64,000 nucleotides of DNA from Geothrix fuzhouensis (GTDB taxonomy: Bacteria > Acidobacteriota > Holophagae > Holophagales > Holophagaceae), in the NCBI RefSeq assembly GCF_024609325.1, contig NZ_JANHMQ010000003.1:206928-270927 (forward strand), given 5' to 3'. This document shows positions 39,713 to 50,302 of the stretch, piece by piece. Made by a program: the position numbers and the translations under genes. Position 1 is the first letter of the stretch, and each line of letters starts with the position of its first letter. Under the pieces are notes generated by a model. It made no database searches and was not told where the DNA came from. It worked only from the letters and a program-made list of their open reading frames with translations.

Positions 39713-42124
39713 ATGGTTCAGTTCAATACCCGTGCCAATGAGATCCTGCTCAAGCTGGTCTACTACGGGCCGGGGTTATCGGGCAAGACGACCAATCTGC
39801 AGTCCCTGCACGCCATGTGCTCGGACCGGCAGCGGGGCGAGCTGTTCTCCGTCAACACCCAAGAGGACCGCACCCTCTTTTTCGACCTGCTGCCCATCAA
39901 CCTGGGCTACATCTACGGCAATTCCATCCACCTGCAGATCTACACGGTGCCGGGCCAGGTGCAGTACGACGCCAGCCGCCGGGTGGTGCTGGGCGGCGCA
40001 GATGGCGTGGTCTTCGTGGCGGATTCCAGTGAAGCCAAGATGCAGGACAACGTGGATTCGCTGTCGAACCTGTACCACAACCTCAATGCGAACCGCCTGA
40101 ACATCAAACAGATACCCTTCATCCTCCAGTACAACAAACGGGACCTGCCGGACGCCATGGCCGTGGGTGTCATGAATCGCCGCCTGAATTTCCGCAGCGT
40201 TCCCTACTTCGAATCCGTCGCCAACCGCGGGACCGGCGTGCTGGACACCTTCCTGGCCATTACCCGGGAGACGGTGGCCTACACCTTCAAGAAGTACCAT
40301 CTGGACAAGAAGATCAAAGACTTCGACGAGATGCTCACCCTCATCGAATCCAACGTGCGCACCACCCTGCGGGAGCCTCCGATTCCTGCGCAGGCGGCCG
40401 CGGGGCCCGCCGCGGACCCGGTCCCCACCGCGGATGCGACGGTGCTGAAGCACGGCAACGTGAGTGTCGCCGATCTCCAGCCGGGCCAGGCGGCGGATCC
40501 CCAGGAGCTGCTGGAAAACGCGCTCAAGTCGAACATGGAGACCGCCCGGCTCTATTCGGAGCTGAAGCAGGTCAAGGAGTCTCTGGAAAAGAAGAACGAG
40601 GAGCTGAGCCAGCTCTACGCCCAACTGGAGCGCGTGAACCAGGACAACCACAAGACCCGGAAGTACCTGGAGGGCCTCGTCCAGAACATGGGCGAGGCGG
40701 TGGTTTCCTTCGCGCCTGACGGGAAGATCCTCACTTGGAACGTGGCGGCCGAGCGCATCTTCGGCTACACCCGGGCCGAGATTGTGGGCCGCAGCATCTC
40801 CCAGCTCTCGCCCAGTCACCTGGTGGGCGAACTGGATCAGATCACGCATCAGGTCAGCCGCGGCCAGGTGGTTCGCGACCCTGAGACGGTGCGCCTCCGC
40901 AAAGGGGGCGGGGCCTTCCCGGCCAGCATCACCTACGCCCCGGTGCGCGGTGCCGACGACCGTGTGCTCGCCCTGTCGGCGCTCGTGCGCGATACCAGTG
41001 AGACCCAGGCCCTGGAAGAGCAGCTGGTCCACTCGCAGAAACACGAGGCCCTGGGGCGGCTGGTCCCGGCCCTCTTCCACGAGGCCTCAAACCGGCTCAC
41101 CCCCGTGCTGCTGGAAGCCCGGCTCATTTCTGAATCCGCCATGGATCCCCACCAGGCCGAGCAGGCGGCCCGCCTGGTGAAGGCGGTGGATTCGGTGCAG
41201 AGCCTGCTGGGGCCCCTCCAGACCGTGCTGAACCCCCCGGCGCCGAAGCGGGTCCGAGCCCAGCTGAACCTGGTGCTCCAGGAGGCCGTGGCCCTCGTGG
41301 AGGTGAAGGCCCGGCGCATGGAGGTCTCCCTGGACCTCAATCTGGATCCGGCCCTGCCCGAGGCGGCCTTCGATCCGGACCTCATGAGACAGGCCCTGAC
41401 GAACCTGCTTTTGAACGGGCTCCAGGCCATGGCCACGGCTACGACGAGGCGGCTGCGCATCGCCACCCGGGCGGTGGACGGTCAGGTGCAGGTGGTGATC
41501 CAGGATTCGGGGGCCACCCTGCCCGAGGCTGGGCTGGAGGATCTCTTCGACGCCGCTTCGGCCGCCACGCCGGAAGCCCTGGGCCTTCCGGTGGCGAGCA
41601 TCATCCTCCGCCAGCACGGCGGTCGGCTCACGGTGCGAAGCCAGGAGGGCCTGGGGAACGCCTATCTCCTGGAGCTGCCTCTGCAGGCGGAATCGGAAAT
41701 GCCGGAGGTTTTGGCGGCCCCCTTGGTGCAAATCCCCGGCCTGCAGGGTCGCCGGGCTCTGGTGGTGGACGACGAGGCCTTCCTGCTGGAGTGCCTGGTG
41801 GACGCGCTCCAGCTCTGGGGCCTGGAGGTCACGTCCGCCGGCCGGGGTGAGGAGGCGATCCAATGCCTCGAGGCGGGTGCCTTCGATCTGATCGTTTCCG
41901 ATATCCGGATGCCCGGCCTTTCGGGCGTGGACCTCTTCGAGTGGCTGCGCGCCCAGCGCCCCGCCATGACCCGGCGCATCCTCTACACCACGGGCGATTC
42001 GTTTGATGCGAAGACCCGTGGCTTCCTAGAGGCCAATCAGGTGCCCTATCTGGGTAAACCTTTCGATCTAAAGCAACTAAGACAAAGCCTGGAGCATTTG
42101 CTAGAGACTCCGATCGAGGCGTAA
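39713..42124 (+). CDS. MglA-type GTPase fused to PAS sensor kinase and receiver domain
   Basis: The 803-aa protein begins with a complete MglA-like Ras-superfamily GTPase (residues 1-195): P-loop GPGLSGKTTNL, the MglA-type PM3 TVPGQVQYDASRR and G4 NKRDL. A linker and coiled coil (about 260-315) lead to a PAS domain (about 319-435), a HisKA-like segment with candidate His in LFHEASNRLTP (near 455), an ATPase domain with N-box LTNLLLNGLQA (near 560) but a weak G1 (DSGATLP), and a C-terminal receiver with VVDDE (near 681), phospho-Asp in VSDIRMPG (near 729) and GKPF. MglA normally acts alone in cell polarity with its GAP MglB. Neither MglB nor polarity genes are adjacent. Confidence 0.9.
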   Translation: MVQFNTRANEILLKLVYYGPGLSGKTTNLQSLHAMCSDRQRGELFSVNTQEDRTLFFDLLPINLGYIYGNSIHLQIYTVPGQVQYDASRRVVLGGADGVVFVADSSEAKMQDNVDSLSNLYHNLNANRLNIKQIPFILQYNKRDLPDAMAVGVMNRRLNFRSVPYFESVANRGTGVLDTFLAITRETVAYTFKKYHLDKKIKDFDEMLTLIESNVRTTLREPPIPAQAAAGPAADPVPTADATVLKHGNVSVADLQPGQAADPQELLENALKSNMETARLYSELKQVKESLEKKNEELSQLYAQLERVNQDNHKTRKYLEGLVQNMGEAVVSFAPDGKILTWNVAAERIFGYTRAEIVGRSISQLSPSHLVGELDQITHQVSRGQVVRDPETVRLRKGGGAFPASITYAPVRGADDRVLALSALVRDTSETQALEEQLVHSQKHEALGRLVPALFHEASNRLTPVLLEARLISESAMDPHQAEQAARLVKAVDSVQSLLGPLQTVLNPPAPKRVRAQLNLVLQEAVALVEVKARRMEVSLDLNLDPALPEAAFDPDLMRQALTNLLLNGLQAMATATTRRLRIATRAVDGQVQVVIQDSGATLPEAGLEDLFDAASAATPEALGLPVASIILRQHGGRLTVRSQEGLGNAYLLELPLQAESEMPEVLAAPLVQIPGLQGRRALVVDDEAFLLECLVDALQLWGLEVTSAGRGEEAIQCLEAGAFDLIVSDIRMPGLSGVDLFEWLRAQRPAMTRRILYTTGDSFDAKTRGFLEANQVPYLGKPFDLKQLRQSLEHLLETPIEA

Positions 42125-42181
42125 CGCTTATTCCTGCGGCATACTGGAGCCTCTCATCGCACCCTCAACGAGGAGCCTCCT

Positions 42182-43333
42182 ATGCAGCGCCGCTGGGTTT
42201 TGGCAGTCATCGTGAGTTCGGGCCTCCTGGCCCAGACGCCCCCTCCAGTTCCTCCGCCTCCGGCGCCGGCTCCCGCGCCAACCACCGATCCGGCCCAGGT
42301 CCCACCCCAGGCCCCTCCAACCGAGCCCAAGCCCGCCGAGATGAAGGTGGAGGTTCCGGTGGTGCCGAAACCGGAACCGCAGCCAGAACCAAACGCGTTC
42401 AACCAACTTCGTCCCAGCCAGCGGAAGCTGGCTTACACGCTACAGCGGGCCGCCCTCTCCGCTCATGAGCTGGGCTACTACCGGAGCCACCCCAAGGCCG
42501 TGGAGGCCCGCGAGGCCCTTGGCGCCCTCCTGGCCGTGAAGGCCATCCTCCCGGAGAAGGCCTCCGCCGCCATCCCCGCCGTCGAGGCCTACCTGGCCAA
42601 GGTGCGCGCCCAGCACGGGCTCTACGACGCGGACGGGAAGAAGCTCCTCCTCGAGACCACCTGGAAGAACCTCCAAACCGCCGCCCGTGCCGCCGCGAAG
42701 GCCGACGCCAAGGGGCTGGAGCCGCGCCTCGCCAAGCTGCGGGGCCTCCTGCTCGATCCCAAGGTGGACGCGGCCGCTCCTACCTGGACTGCGCCCGAAC
42801 CTCCCGCCAAGGGCAAGAAGGCCAAGGCGGCCAAGGGACCCAAGGCGCCTGAGGGCTTCGCCAACCAGAAGGCCATCATGGCCCTGTGGGTGAAACGGGC
42901 CCAGGCCTGGATCGACAACACCCGACAGGAGGTGGACGTCAAGGGCGAGAAGAAGATGCGCAGCATGCCCGATCCCGCGCAGACCAAGGCCCTGAACGCC
43001 CTGATGATCTGGCTGGAGAACGAGGACCTCGACCTGCTTCGGGATCCCGGCTTCAGCTGGCTCGATCTGCGCCGCCTGGGCGCCACGCCCGGCGCCGCCC
43101 TGATGGCCCATGCCAACGACATCGCCACCTCCAAGGCCCCTGAAGGCCCCGCGGGCGAGCTGACCCTGCTGCCGACCCTTGAGCCCGTGATGGTCGAGAG
43201 CAAGTTCAGCAAGGGCGACGAGAAGCGCCTGGTGCTTTCCGACGTGAAGGAGGGGGCCCCCGCTGCCAGCCTCGCTGAGCAGATGGCCGCCTTCGAGAAG
43301 CTGGGCCGCAGCCGGGAGTTCGAGGTTAAGTAG
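42182..43333 (+). CDS. Secreted proline-rich protein, possible M49-like helical domain
   Basis: The 383-aa protein has a short signal-like N-terminus (MQRRWVLAVIVSSGLLAQ), about 55 residues rich in Pro/Ala, and an alpha-helical region (about 75-200: RPSQRKLAYTLQRAALSAHELGY, EAYLAKVRAQHGLYDADGKK). This faintly recalls the N-terminal part of dipeptidyl-peptidase III. The HExxGH zinc motif of that family is absent, so catalysis is unlikely. An Ala/Lys-rich spacer separates a second helical part. It follows the GTPase-kinase fusion after 57 bases and ends at a strong terminator. Confidence 0.6.
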   Translation: MQRRWVLAVIVSSGLLAQTPPPVPPPPAPAPAPTTDPAQVPPQAPPTEPKPAEMKVEVPVVPKPEPQPEPNAFNQLRPSQRKLAYTLQRAALSAHELGYYRSHPKAVEAREALGALLAVKAILPEKASAAIPAVEAYLAKVRAQHGLYDADGKKLLLETTWKNLQTAARAAAKADAKGLEPRLAKLRGLLLDPKVDAAAPTWTAPEPPAKGKKAKAAKGPKAPEGFANQKAIMALWVKRAQAWIDNTRQEVDVKGEKKMRSMPDPAQTKALNALMIWLENEDLDLLRDPGFSWLDLRRLGATPGAALMAHANDIATSKAPEGPAGELTLLPTLEPVMVESKFSKGDEKRLVLSDVKEGAPAASLAEQMAAFEKLGRSREFEVK

Positions 43334-43347
43334 ACCTTCCTAATAAC

Positions 43348-43375
43348 AGAACGGGGCGCGACCGCGCCCCGTTCT
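43348..43375. terminator. Strong hairpin terminator
   Basis: AGAACGGGGCGC at 43348-43359 pairs perfectly with GCGCCCCGTTCT at 43364-43375 across a four-base loop. It lies between two convergent genes, so it may serve both. Only a short T-rich tail (GCTTGT) follows on the plus strand. Confidence 0.75.
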
Positions 43376-43414
43376 GCTTGTCTAGGAATGCCGCAACGGA
43401 GATTCAGCTCGCGA

Positions 43415-43987
43415 TCAGAATCGGTACGTCAGGCCCATTTGGAAGGCATTGGCGGTGGGATCCCAGGCGGTCCGGTTGGCGTAATGGGAGCTGACGTACC
43501 GAAGTTCGGCACCAACGGAATGACTGAAGTTGTACCCAAAGCCCGCCGAGTAGCCGAATCGGGACGAGGTCTGGGAATCCGAAGTTGCAGGGAACGGAGC
43601 CATGGCAGGGGTTGTGGTGTCCACTTTCCAACGGTGAAGCCCCAGCCCAGCGGTCAGGTAAAGGCCGTCCGGCTTACCGCCCGGAAAGTACAGGTAGTCC
43701 ACGCCTAGGCTGAGATCATTCGCCTTCGTTTTGAAGCCGTTGACCGAACTTTCGGGATAGAACACGGTGTCGAACCTTGGCCGGAGAACATGACCCGCAC
43801 CCAAATCAAACGTGACGTGGGCGCCGACGCCAGCGCCAGGCTTGTTATCGACCGCATCCTTCAGATCACCGGTTGGAAGGCTCGCGTGAAGTTGAAGGCC
43901 GAAGCGCGGCTCCTCTGCCCGGGCCTGAACCGTCCCGAAGGCGATGGCCACGGCCAATGCGGTGAACAAACGAGGACAAACAGGCAT
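43415..43987 (-). CDS. Outer-membrane beta-barrel protein (OmpW/OmpA-barrel type)
   Basis: The 190-aa protein has a signal peptide (MPVCPRLFTALAVAIAFGTVQARA), then alternating strands with aromatic girdles (FGLQLHASLPTGDLKD, GVDYLYFPGGKPDGLYLTAGLGLHRW, FGYSAGFGYNFSHSVGAELRYVSSHY). It ends YRF, the C-terminal Phe recognised by the BAM machinery. Length suits an eight-stranded barrel. AGGAGG seven bases before the ATG fixes the start at 43987. Ligand unknown. Confidence 0.82.
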   Translation of the reverse strand: MPVCPRLFTALAVAIAFGTVQARAEEPRFGLQLHASLPTGDLKDAVDNKPGAGVGAHVTFDLGAGHVLRPRFDTVFYPESSVNGFKTKANDLSLGVDYLYFPGGKPDGLYLTAGLGLHRWKVDTTTPAMAPFPATSDSQTSSRFGYSAGFGYNFSHSVGAELRYVSSHYANRTAWDPTANAFQMGLTYRF

Positions 43988-44090
43988 GAAGCCTCCTGGA
44001 GGCATCCCATTGGGGATGAGTGGGTAAAAGATACCCCCATGGATGGCCGCACCTCACCCTAAGTTCCCGCCTCGGATCAGTCGAGGATAC

Positions 44091-44810
44091 TCACTCCTCG
44101 CCCTTCCGCTGCTTCCCTTCCGGATCGAACTGGTAGCCGACGCTGCGGATGGTGTGGACCCAGCGGGGGTGATGGGGATCAAGCTCCATCACGCGGCGGA
44201 TGCGGACGATGAAGTTGTCCACGGTGCGGCTGGTGGGGTACGCATCCTCGCCCCAGACCTTGTCCAGGATGTCCGTGCGGCTCACCACCTGGCCAGGCCG
44301 CTCCATGAGCAGGCGGAGGATCATGCATTCCTTCATGCCCAGCTGGAAGGGGCCATTTGGACCTTCGCCGCAGTAGTTGTCAAAGTCCACCCAGTGGGCG
44401 CCGAAGGCCTGGCGGCTGCTCATCTCGCGGCCCCGGTACCAGGCCTCGCGGCGGAGGATGGCTCGCACCCTGAGGAGCAGCTCCTTCACCTGGAAGGGCT
44501 TGCCCAGGTAGTCGTCGGCGCCGGTCTCGAAGCCGTGCACCCGGTCGTCGTCCGTGTTCTTGGCCGTAAGGAAAAGGATGGGCGTGAAGTTCTTCGCCTC
44601 GCGCACCTTCTCGCAGATGGTGAAGCCGTCCATGCCGGGCAGCATGACGTCGAGAATCACGAGGTCATAGGCCTCGACCAGGATCTGCTTCAGGGCCTGG
44701 TCGCCCCGCGGGATCCAGGTGCAGGCGAGGCCCTCCAGCTCGAGGTTGAGCTTGATGCCCTCGGCGAGGCTGAGCTCGTCTTCCACCAGCAGGATCTTGG
44801 GTTCGGGCAT
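44091..44810 (-). CDS. OmpR/PhoB-family response regulator
   Basis: The 239-aa regulator has an N-terminal receiver (ILLVEDE, phospho-Asp in LVILDVMLPGMDG, Lys in YLGKPFQ) and a C-terminal winged helix (LRLLMERPGQVVSRTDILDKVWGED, SRTVDNFIVRIRRVME, WVHTIRSVGYQF). No sensor kinase lies beside it. It is divergent from the glycosyltransferase at 44863 with a gap of 52 bases, so it may control that gene. Confidence 0.95.
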   Translation of the reverse strand: MPEPKILLVEDELSLAEGIKLNLELEGLACTWIPRGDQALKQILVEAYDLVILDVMLPGMDGFTICEKVREAKNFTPILFLTAKNTDDDRVHGFETGADDYLGKPFQVKELLLRVRAILRREAWYRGREMSSRQAFGAHWVDFDNYCGEGPNGPFQLGMKECMILRLLMERPGQVVSRTDILDKVWGEDAYPTSRTVDNFIVRIRRVMELDPHHPRWVHTIRSVGYQFDPEGKQRKGEE

Positions 44811-44862
44811 GGCAAACTCCAGCAACTCGTTGATCCTACTAGAATAGGGGCCTGGAGCGCCC

Positions 44863-45813
44863 ATGGACCCGTATCTCAGCATCGTCATCCCCATCTACAA
44901 CGAGGAGGAGAACATCCCCACGCTGTGGGCGCGCCTGTCCAAGGTGCTGGCGGAACACTTCGCGGATCCGGCAAAACCCTGGGAGGTCGTCTTCACGGAC
45001 GACGGCAGCCGGGATCGCAGCCTGGTCATGCTCCTGGACCTTGCCAAGGCCGAGCCCCGAATCAAGGTGGTGGAGTTCAACCGGAACTACGGCCAGCACA
45101 GCGCCATCTTCGGGGCCTTTGCCGAGGTGAAGGGCCAGGTCATCGTCACCCTGGATGCAGATCTCCAGAATCCCCCCGAGGAGATCCCCAAGCTCGTGGC
45201 CAAAGTCGAGGAGGGCTTCGACGTGGTGGGCGGGTGGCGCCAGGGCCGCCAGGCGAACGACAGCTTCTTCCGTACCATGCCCAGCATGATCGTCAATGCC
45301 GTCACCCGCAAAACCACGGGCGTGAAGCTGCACGACTACGGCTGCATGCTGCGGGCCTACAGCCGCGAGGTGGTGGACGCCATGCTGCTTTGCAAGGAGC
45401 GCTCGAGCTTCATCCCGGCCCTGGCCAACAGCTTCGCAAAGCACATCACCGAAGTGCCCGTGGCCCATGCGGAACGCGCCGCGGGGGAAAGCAAGTACGG
45501 CCTCTGGAAGCTCATCAACCTCCAGTTTGATCTGCTCACCAGCTTCAGCCTCCTGCCCCTTCAGGCCCTGAGTGTCTTCGGGGTGATCACGGCGGCCTTC
45601 GGGTTCCTTCTCTTCCTGGGCCTGGTGGTCTACCGCTTCCTGCACCCCGAAGGCACGGCCCAGGGCGTGTTCACGCTCTTCGCCATCCTCTTCTTCTTCG
45701 TGGGCTGTCAGTTCATTGCATTCGGGTTGCTGGGCGAATACATCGGCCGCATCTACCAGGAGGTGCGCGACCGGCCCCGCTACATGGTGAAGAAGACCCA
45801 CCAGGCGAAGTAG
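44863..45813 (+). CDS. Polyprenyl-phosphate glycosyltransferase (GT2, GtrB/ArnC type)
   Basis: The 316-aa protein has an N-terminal GT-A domain (LSIVIPIYNEEENIP, VVFTDDGSRDRSL, LDADLQNPPEEIPKL, ERAAGESKYG) and two C-terminal membrane spans (about 230-300), the GtrB/DPM1-like layout. Such enzymes load a sugar onto undecaprenyl phosphate for later transfer to lipid A, O-antigen or proteins. The sugar cannot be inferred. The C-terminus is a short basic tail. Confidence 0.92.
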   Translation: MDPYLSIVIPIYNEEENIPTLWARLSKVLAEHFADPAKPWEVVFTDDGSRDRSLVMLLDLAKAEPRIKVVEFNRNYGQHSAIFGAFAEVKGQVIVTLDADLQNPPEEIPKLVAKVEEGFDVVGGWRQGRQANDSFFRTMPSMIVNAVTRKTTGVKLHDYGCMLRAYSREVVDAMLLCKERSSFIPALANSFAKHITEVPVAHAERAAGESKYGLWKLINLQFDLLTSFSLLPLQALSVFGVITAAFGFLLFLGLVVYRFLHPEGTAQGVFTLFAILFFFVGCQFIAFGLLGEYIGRIYQEVRDRPRYMVKKTHQAK

Positions 45814-45816
45814 GCC

Positions 45817-46593
45817 ATGCCCTGGGATCCGGCCCAGTACCTCGGCTTCGATTCCGAACGCCTGCGTCCGGCCCTGGACCTGCTGGCGCGAGTGCCCCTG
45901 GAAGCCCCCCGCGTCGTGGTAGACCTGGGCTGCGGTCCCGGCCACGTCACGAGGATCCTCCAGGCCCGCTGGCCCTCGGCCCGGGTGCTCGGGGTGGACC
46001 GGTCGCCAGACATGCTGGCGCGAGCTGCGGCCGATGGTCCCGGGCTGGCCTGGCCGCAGGCGGACTTGGCCACGTGGGCCCCCGAGGGGCCGGTGGATCT
46101 GCTCTACGCCAACGCCTCCCTGCATTGGCTGGAGGAGCACGCAGCCCTTTTCCCGCGCTTGATGGGTTTCCTTGCACCCGGCGGCTGTCTGGCCGTGCAG
46201 ATGCCCCGCAACCAGGACCGGCCCTCCCATCAGGCGGCCTTCGCCGTGGCGGGGGAAGGCCCCTGGCGGGATCGCCTTGAACCGCGCCTCCGCCGCCAGC
46301 CCGTGGCAGAGCCCGAGGCCTACCTGGAATGGCTCACGCCGTGGGCCGCCAGCCTCGACATCTGGGAGACGGACTACCTCCACCGACTGGAGGGGCCCGA
46401 TCCGGTGGTCGCCTGGACGCGAGGCAGCCTGCTCGTGCCCCTGCTGGAGGTCCTTGAGGCCGGGGAGCGCGAAGCCTTCCTCGCGGCCTACCGGGACCGG
46501 CTGAGCGCGGCCTACCCAGTCGATGCGTCCGGGCGGACACCCTTCCGGTTCCGGCGCCTCTTCATCGTGGCGAGGAAGGGCAATCCGGCCTGA
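45817..46593 (+). CDS. SAM-dependent methyltransferase, trans-aconitate 2-methyltransferase type
   Basis: The 258-aa class I methyltransferase starts MPWDPAQYLGFDSERLRPALDLLARV, matching the Tam N-terminus, and has the SAM loop VVDLGCGPGHVT, GVDRSPDML, ANASLHWLEEH and LAPGGCLAVQMPRNQDRPSH. Tam methylates trans-aconitate, an inhibitor formed from cis-aconitate. It begins three bases after the glycosyltransferase stop, so they share a transcript. Confidence 0.82.
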   Translation: MPWDPAQYLGFDSERLRPALDLLARVPLEAPRVVVDLGCGPGHVTRILQARWPSARVLGVDRSPDMLARAAADGPGLAWPQADLATWAPEGPVDLLYANASLHWLEEHAALFPRLMGFLAPGGCLAVQMPRNQDRPSHQAAFAVAGEGPWRDRLEPRLRRQPVAEPEAYLEWLTPWAASLDIWETDYLHRLEGPDPVVAWTRGSLLVPLLEVLEAGEREAFLAAYRDRLSAAYPVDASGRTPFRFRRLFIVARKGNPA

Positions 46594-46782
46594 TCAGCCT
46601 TCCTCCCCCTCGGCGCTCCACCCCTCACCGTCCTCCTCCTGGGGCTTCTCGGGGATGCGGTAGCTTTCGTTCGACCAGGCGCCCAGGTCCCGGGTCTGGC
46701 AGCGCTCCGAGCAGAAGGGCTTGAAGGGGTTGCCCTCCCAGGAGGTGGGGGTGCGGCACGTGGGGCAGGGGCGAAGCGTCAT
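46594..46782 (-). CDS. yacG: YacG-family zinc-binding protein (DNA gyrase inhibitor)
   Basis: The 62-aa protein has the YacG pattern: CPTCRTPTSWEGNPFKPFCSERCQTRDLGAW and NESYRIP, with four Cys binding zinc. E. coli YacG binds GyrB and inhibits gyrase. The acidic tail (EEDGEGWSAEGEEG) is usual. It converges with the methyltransferase. Confidence 0.92.
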   Translation of the reverse strand: MTLRPCPTCRTPTSWEGNPFKPFCSERCQTRDLGAWSNESYRIPEKPQEEDGEGWSAEGEEG

Positions 46783-46853
46783 GAAGTCAGGATATCCCTT
46801 GAAGGGCGTTGAACAATAAAGAAGAAAATATGAGTCTAATTTGGAAGATCATA

Positions 46854-46881
46854 TTGACAATGAGCACCCGACTTGTATCCT
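46854..46881 (+). promoter_or_regulatory. dnaK operon promoter
   Basis: A perfect TTGACA at 46854-46859 and TATCCT at 46876-46881 are separated by 16 bases in an AT-richer 164-bp gap before dnaK, a housekeeping-sigma promoter by eye. No CIRCE repeat is present. I could not find a clear HspR (HAIR) inverted repeat. A GAAGGAG ribosome site precedes the dnaK ATG. Confidence 0.65.
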
Positions 46882-46946
46882 CATAGGGACAGGATGGGCG
46901 CAGCCCGGCCTGTCCCCCAGCAGCAACCCACAGAAGGAGCAACCCC

Positions 46947-48845
<1,899 letters not shown>

Positions 48846-48851
48846 CTCTGT

Positions 48852-48927
48852 CCGGGGGTTCCTCGCTGCGCGAACACCCCCGGGACCCCCACGCAGGGCC
48901 CCGGCAGAGCTGGGGCCCTGCTTTTTT
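48852..48927 (+). terminator. Double hairpin and rho-independent terminator after dnaK
   Basis: A first hairpin pairs CCGGGGGT (48852-48859) with ACCCCCGG (48876-48883). A second pairs GCAGGGCCCC (48893-48902) with GGGGCCCTGC (48912-48921) and is followed directly by six T (48922-48927), a textbook intrinsic terminator. It should reduce read-through from dnaK into dnaJ, which would keep DnaK more abundant than DnaJ and HspR. Confidence 0.88.
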
Positions 48928-48964
48928 CACCTTGAATGAAATCTGAGTGCTCTAGACTAAACCC

Positions 48965-50032
48965 ATGTCCCACCCCGACTACTACAAGATCCTGGGCGTC
49001 CCCCGAACCGCCTCGGAGGAGGAGATCAAGAAGGCGTACCGGAAATTGGCGCGAAAGCACCACCCGGACCTGAATCCCGGCGACGCCAAGGCCGAGGCGG
49101 AGTTCAAGAAGCTGGCCGAGGCCAACGATGTGCTGTCGGACCCGGAGAAGCGGAAGAACTACGACACCTACGGCGATCCCAGCGGCCCCGGAGCCCAGGT
49201 TCCTCCTGGCTTCGATCAGGGCGGGGGGATTTCCATCGAGGACATCTTCGCGGGCTTTGGCGGGCGGCCCATGCGCCACGGGCCCGAGCGCGGCGAGGAC
49301 CTGGTCCACTCCGTGCGCCTGGGATTCCGAGAGGCCTTCGAGGGCACGCGCCTCAACCTGCGTATCAACCGCTCCGAGCCGTGTCTGGCTTGTCACGGCA
49401 CGGGCGAGGCCACCAAGAAACAGGAGCTGTGCCGCACCTGCCACGGCAAGGGCAAGGTGGGCGGGGGCTCGGGCTTCCTCTCCTTTGGCCGCACCTGCCC
49501 CGACTGCCAGGGCCGCGGCACGCGCGCCCCGGCGTGTCCCGAGTGCGGCGGCGCCGGCCGGCATCCTCGGCAGGAGACTGTCACCATTGCCATCCCGGCG
49601 GGGGTGGAGGATGGCGCCCGGCTGCGGGTGGCCGGCAAGGGCGAGGCCGGACGCCGAGGCGGCGGTCCCGGCGACCTCTTCCTGCAGATCAGCATGGAAC
49701 CGGACGCCCGCTTCGAACGCAAGGGGCCGAACCTGTACGTGCGCTTGCCCATCAGCTTCTCCGAGGCAGCCCTGGGGGCCAAGGTGGACGTGCCCACCCC
49801 CGGGGGCCAGCAGACCATCAAGGTGCCCCCCGGCACCCAGACCGGCGCTCGGCTCCGGCTCAAGGGCCAGGGCATGCCCATTCCCAGGAGCAGCCAGCGA
49901 GGCGACCTCATCGCGGAGGTGGCCGTGGTGACTCCTGTGATCCAGGACGAGCGCAGCAAGGAACTGCTGCGGGAACTGGCGGACCTCAACGACGCGGACG
50001 TGCGGAAGCAACGGAGTGCAAGCCATGGCTAG
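48965..50032 (+). CDS. dnaJ: Co-chaperone DnaJ (Hsp40)
   Basis: The 355-aa protein has the J domain with HPD (KHHPDLNPG), a short G/F segment ([26 protein letters not shown]), the zinc domain with four CxxCxGxG-type repeats ([36 protein letters not shown]) and the C-terminal substrate domains. It stimulates DnaK ATPase. Its TAG touches the left arm of structured element C. The start is 38 bases after the dnaK terminator. Confidence 0.97.
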   Translation: MSHPDYYKILGVPRTASEEEIKKAYRKLARKHHPDLNPGDAKAEAEFKKLAEANDVLSDPEKRKNYDTYGDPSGPGAQVPPGFDQGGGISIEDIFAGFGGRPMRHGPERGEDLVHSVRLGFREAFEGTRLNLRINRSEPCLACHGTGEATKKQELCRTCHGKGKVGGGSGFLSFGRTCPDCQGRGTRAPACPECGGAGRHPRQETVTIAIPAGVEDGARLRVAGKGEAGRRGGGPGDLFLQISMEPDARFERKGPNLYVRLPISFSEAALGAKVDVPTPGGQQTIKVPPGTQTGARLRLKGQGMPIPRSSQRGDLIAEVAVVTPVIQDERSKELLRELADLNDADVRKQRSASHG

Positions 50033-50302
50033 GAGCTCATATCACCTCCCCACGGCGCCGCGCGAGGGGTGCCGGGCGAGCGAGGCGAGGAACGCGAGTC
50101 GAAGCGTAGCAGGTACTACGCGCGACGAGCGTGACGCGGCATCGCGACGCCCGCCACCCCTCGCCCGGAGGGATGAAGCCAGGCGGGCGCCCCGCGGCGT
50201 CAGGCCCCTTGAACAACGAACCACGTTGCCCTGCGGGCCCTTCCTGGCGGTGCATCCCGGCCGGCTGCCATCGCGGCATTGTGGGGAGGCGATATGAGCT
50301 CC
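50032..50302. repeat. Structured intergenic element, copy C (between dnaJ and hspR)
   Basis: A 271-bp element is bounded by a 22-bp inverted repeat with one mismatch (50032-50053 and 50281-50302; arm begins GGAGCTCATATC). Core pairings are GCGTAG/CTACGC (50104-50109 with 50116-50121), GCGAGGGGTG/CACCCCTCGC (50062-50071 with 50155-50164) and CAACG/CGTTG (50214-50218 with 50224-50228). The last one replaces CGATG/CATCG of copy A with a different but paired sequence. The right arm contains the hspR Shine-Dalgarno GGGGAGG (50283-50289) and ATG (50294), which the left arm can fully pair with. Confidence 0.85.

Noticed and set aside
46783..46946. CIRCE or HspR (HAIR) operator before dnaK
   Set aside because: No TTAGCACTC-N9-GAGTGCTAA and no clear CTTGAGT-N7-ACTCAAG; CTTGAAT near 48931 before dnaJ has no good partner half.
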